Origin: JAWOJF01 sp046481785
Lineage (GTDB): Bacteria; Bacteroidota; Ignavibacteria; Ignavibacteriales; Ignavibacteriaceae
Reading direction: 5' to 3'
Length of the DNA: 16,942 nt
NCBI GenBank assembly: GCA_046481785.1
Contig: JAWOJF010000128.1
Span: 1-16,942 of the forward strand
Of this stretch, positions 15,489 to 16,942 are shown piece after piece. Made by a program: the position numbers and the translations under genes. Each line of letters starts with the position of its first letter. Within the stretch, counting starts at the first letter, position 1. Below the pieces are notes generated by a model. That model ran no database searches, was not told the origin of the DNA, and was given only the letters and a program-made list of their open reading frames with translations.

Positions 15489-15556
15489 TATTAAAAATTA
15501 AAAGTAAAGCAGTTATGGAATCAATAGGTAAATTGAGAGCCCTGTTTTTTTTATTC

Positions 15557-15700
15557 CGATTCTGTTGCAGAACTACAATTCCTGGCATCCTGACATGTCG
15601 GGATATTATCGCCGCAATTAAGTTGAGATTCCTCAGTCGAATCCGCCTAGGCGGACTTCGGAATGACATTTTGGAGGTGTACAGCAGGATCTGCCGGCAG
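15557..15700. repeat. MITE-like interspersed element, copy 2, at the 5' end of the CotH gene
   Basis: In inverted orientation to copy 1 it carries the same blocks in the same order: CTGTTGCA (about 15561-15569), a CTACAA/TTCCTGGCATCCTGAC block, TTGAGATTCCTCAGTCGA (15623-15640, identical to copy 1) and CTTCGGAATGACA (15656-15668, identical). The central palindrome differs: TCCGCCTAGGCGGA (15642-15655) here against CCTGCC-type arms in copy 1. A further palindrome, CTGCCGGCAG, occupies 15691-15700. An open frame runs through the element into the CotH gene, so the predicted N-terminal extension is repeat-derived. Confidence 0.7.
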
Positions 15701-16873
15701 CCGTTTCCCTTTGAGATTAGAAACCGTAATGTCACAAACAAATCCGGAATTCGAAATCAGAAATCCGCAGTTCTTATTGCTCTGTTCTTTGTACTATTCC
15801 TTACGTCCTGCGATACGGTAACGGATAATAATCCTGTTAATAATTTAAATACACTTACCACACTTCACTTGTTCGCTTCAAAAGAAGATTTACTAAATGT
15901 ATATAATAACCGGTTTACTAATCTTGAAATTCCTGTTAAAGTGGATTATGAAGGGAATGTTTACAAGGGGGAGATGGAGCCATCCGGGGCGGGATCAAGA
16001 TATTTTCCCAAGTATTCATATGAGATAACATTAAAGGAAGGGGAAGTAAAAAATCTGGTTGAGTTTAATATAAGTGCGCAGGTATATGATAAAGTGATGG
16101 TAAAATCTGTTCTAACAAAATATATGTATGAGCAGGGCGGTTTCCCGGTTTTTTATACCGAACCTGTTTTTATAACAATGAACAGTGAGAATCTTGGGTT
16201 ATATGCATTTATTGAGGAGGTTGATGAATATTATTTTGCGAAATATAACATCCCTGTTTATGAGCATTACCAGGTTAAATTTGATGCAAAGTTTACCTTC
16301 TCACGGAAGAATAATGTGAAAGAAAATTTTGATAAAGAGATTCCAAATGATGATAATTATGAAAATATTGAAGTTTTAATTGCTGCAATTGATGAAGTCA
16401 GTCCTGAAGATATTTATACTGAATTAAATAAATTGATTGATGTGGAAGAATATTTAAAATATCATGTTATAACAACAATAAGACACGACCCTGATGCATT
16501 TAATAATAATTTCTTTTTGTACAAAGAAACACCAATGTCTCCATTCAGAGTTATTCCATGGGATTTTGATAAAACGTTTGATATAGTGGGCCGCGTTGGT
16601 TTTTATGGATATAATGATATTATTAGAAAATTATTCCTGAATGACTCCTGCAGAGCATTTTATAAAGAGTATATGCGATATTATCTTAATACTGTTTTTA
16701 CTGAAGGGAGACTTTATCCTATAATAGATGAACTTGCCGCAAGGATAAGTCCCTACTACCAGTATGATCCATACCTTGGACATAATGATTTTGAAAAAGA
16801 AGTCCAGTCCCTTAAGACTTTTATTACAGAAAGAAGAAAATTTTTGCTGGGAGAGGTGGAAAGGTTTGAGTGA
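15677..16873 (+). CDS. CotH-type kinase lipoprotein (start uncertain)
   Basis: The reliable part begins with a lipoprotein signal, SAVLIALFFVLFLTSC, whose lipidated Cys codon is 15809-15811. The mature body of about 350 aa has CotH features: FPKYSYEITL; the NISAQVYDKVMVKSVLTKY helix; PVFITMNSENLGLYAFIEEVDEYYF; the catalytic segment RHDPDAFNNNFFLYK (Asp codon 16493-16495); and the metal site VIPWDFDKTF (Asp codons 16562-16564 and 16568-16570). CotH kinases phosphorylate secreted or surface proteins; the substrate here is unknown. No ATG lies in frame near the signal peptide. The frame is open back to a TTG at 15482 through the repeat element. I place the start at GTG 15677, with TTG 15671 as an alternative. 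An ATG at 15729 is out of frame by one, so a frameshift is also possible. Confidence 0.8.
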   Translation: MYSRICRQPFPFEIRNRNVTNKSGIRNQKSAVLIALFFVLFLTSCDTVTDNNPVNNLNTLTTLHLFASKEDLLNVYNNRFTNLEIPVKVDYEGNVYKGEMEPSGAGSRYFPKYSYEITLKEGEVKNLVEFNISAQVYDKVMVKSVLTKYMYEQGGFPVFYTEPVFITMNSENLGLYAFIEEVDEYYFAKYNIPVYEHYQVKFDAKFTFSRKNNVKENFDKEIPNDDNYENIEVLIAAIDEVSPEDIYTELNKLIDVEEYLKYHVITTIRHDPDAFNNNFFLYKETPMSPFRVIPWDFDKTFDIVGRVGFYGYNDIIRKLFLNDSCRAFYKEYMRYYLNTVFTEGRLYPIIDELAARISPYYQYDPYLGHNDFEKEVQSLKTFITERRKFLLGEVERFE

Positions 16874-16914
16874 CAGGCAAAATATTTCTGATAGAATAAC
16901 AGACAACCACCCCC

Positions 16915-16933
16915 GTTCTGTCTTCGACAGAAC
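16915..16933. repeat. Hairpin in a C-rich tract at the window edge
   Basis: GTTCTGTC-TTC-GACAGAAC is a perfect 8-bp stem between ACCACCCCC and ATCCCCGCC, 41 nt after the CotH stop. It could be a terminator-like structure or the start of another interspersed repeat. There is no T tract, and the window ends 9 nt later. Confidence 0.5.
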
Positions 16934-16942
16934 ATCCCCGCC

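Noticed and set aside
1..16942. CRISPR arrays, tRNA or rRNA genes
   Set aside because: No regularly spaced direct repeats and no cloverleaf or rRNA signatures were recognised on either strand; the repeats seen are palindromic and dispersed.

Overview
The window reads as AT-rich chromosome from an anaerobic or facultative member of the Bacteroidota/Chlorobiota (FCB) group, with an Ignavibacteria-like lineage as my best guess. The reasons are a Bacteroidota-type -7 promoter octamer (TATCTTTG) before etfB, several SD-poor starts, many outer-membrane and secreted proteins (Omp85 barrel, OprP/O-type porin, lipoprotein CotH), and dense interspersed palindromic repeats. This placement is inference, because the window holds no rRNA or other marker gene.

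Layout. 1-1083 (+) is the C-terminal end of a TPR signalling protein cut by the window edge. 1143-1961 (-) encodes a secreted SdiA-regulated/YjiK-type beta-propeller. A repeat-bearing intergenic region (1962-2491) leads to a promoter and an operon on the plus strand: etfB, etfA, a long acyl-CoA dehydrogenase, and a small unknown protein. Together the first three form a route from acyl-CoA oxidation to ETF. 6461-6848 is a gene-free convergent region holding a strong hairpin and a roughly 220-bp MITE-like repeat element.

6849-13339 (-) is a tightly packed four-gene operon. In transcription order it encodes an HD-domain phosphohydrolase fused to a Pycsar-effector-type (DUF5706-like) membrane module, a SixA phosphohistidine phosphatase, polyphosphate kinase PPK1, and an 876-aa protein that joins a periplasmic atypical-kinase-like domain to an Omp85 beta-barrel. 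Gaps between the genes are 2, 5 and 4 nt. Upstream on the same strand is a PAP2 lipid phosphatase (13519-14346). The plus strand then carries an OprP/O-type porin (14459-15451) and a CotH-kinase lipoprotein (ending at 16873) whose 5' end runs into a second copy of the MITE-like element.

The most interesting content is the phosphate-centred membrane operon. A possible nucleotide-linked HD/PycTM protein, a phosphohistidine phosphatase, PPK1 and a kinase-like Omp85 fusion appear to be co-transcribed, with a PAP2 phosphatase, an OprP-type porin and a CotH kinase nearby. A second theme is repeat biology: at least four distinct palindromic repeat types lie in gaps, next to gene starts, and in one case in frame inside a coding gene.
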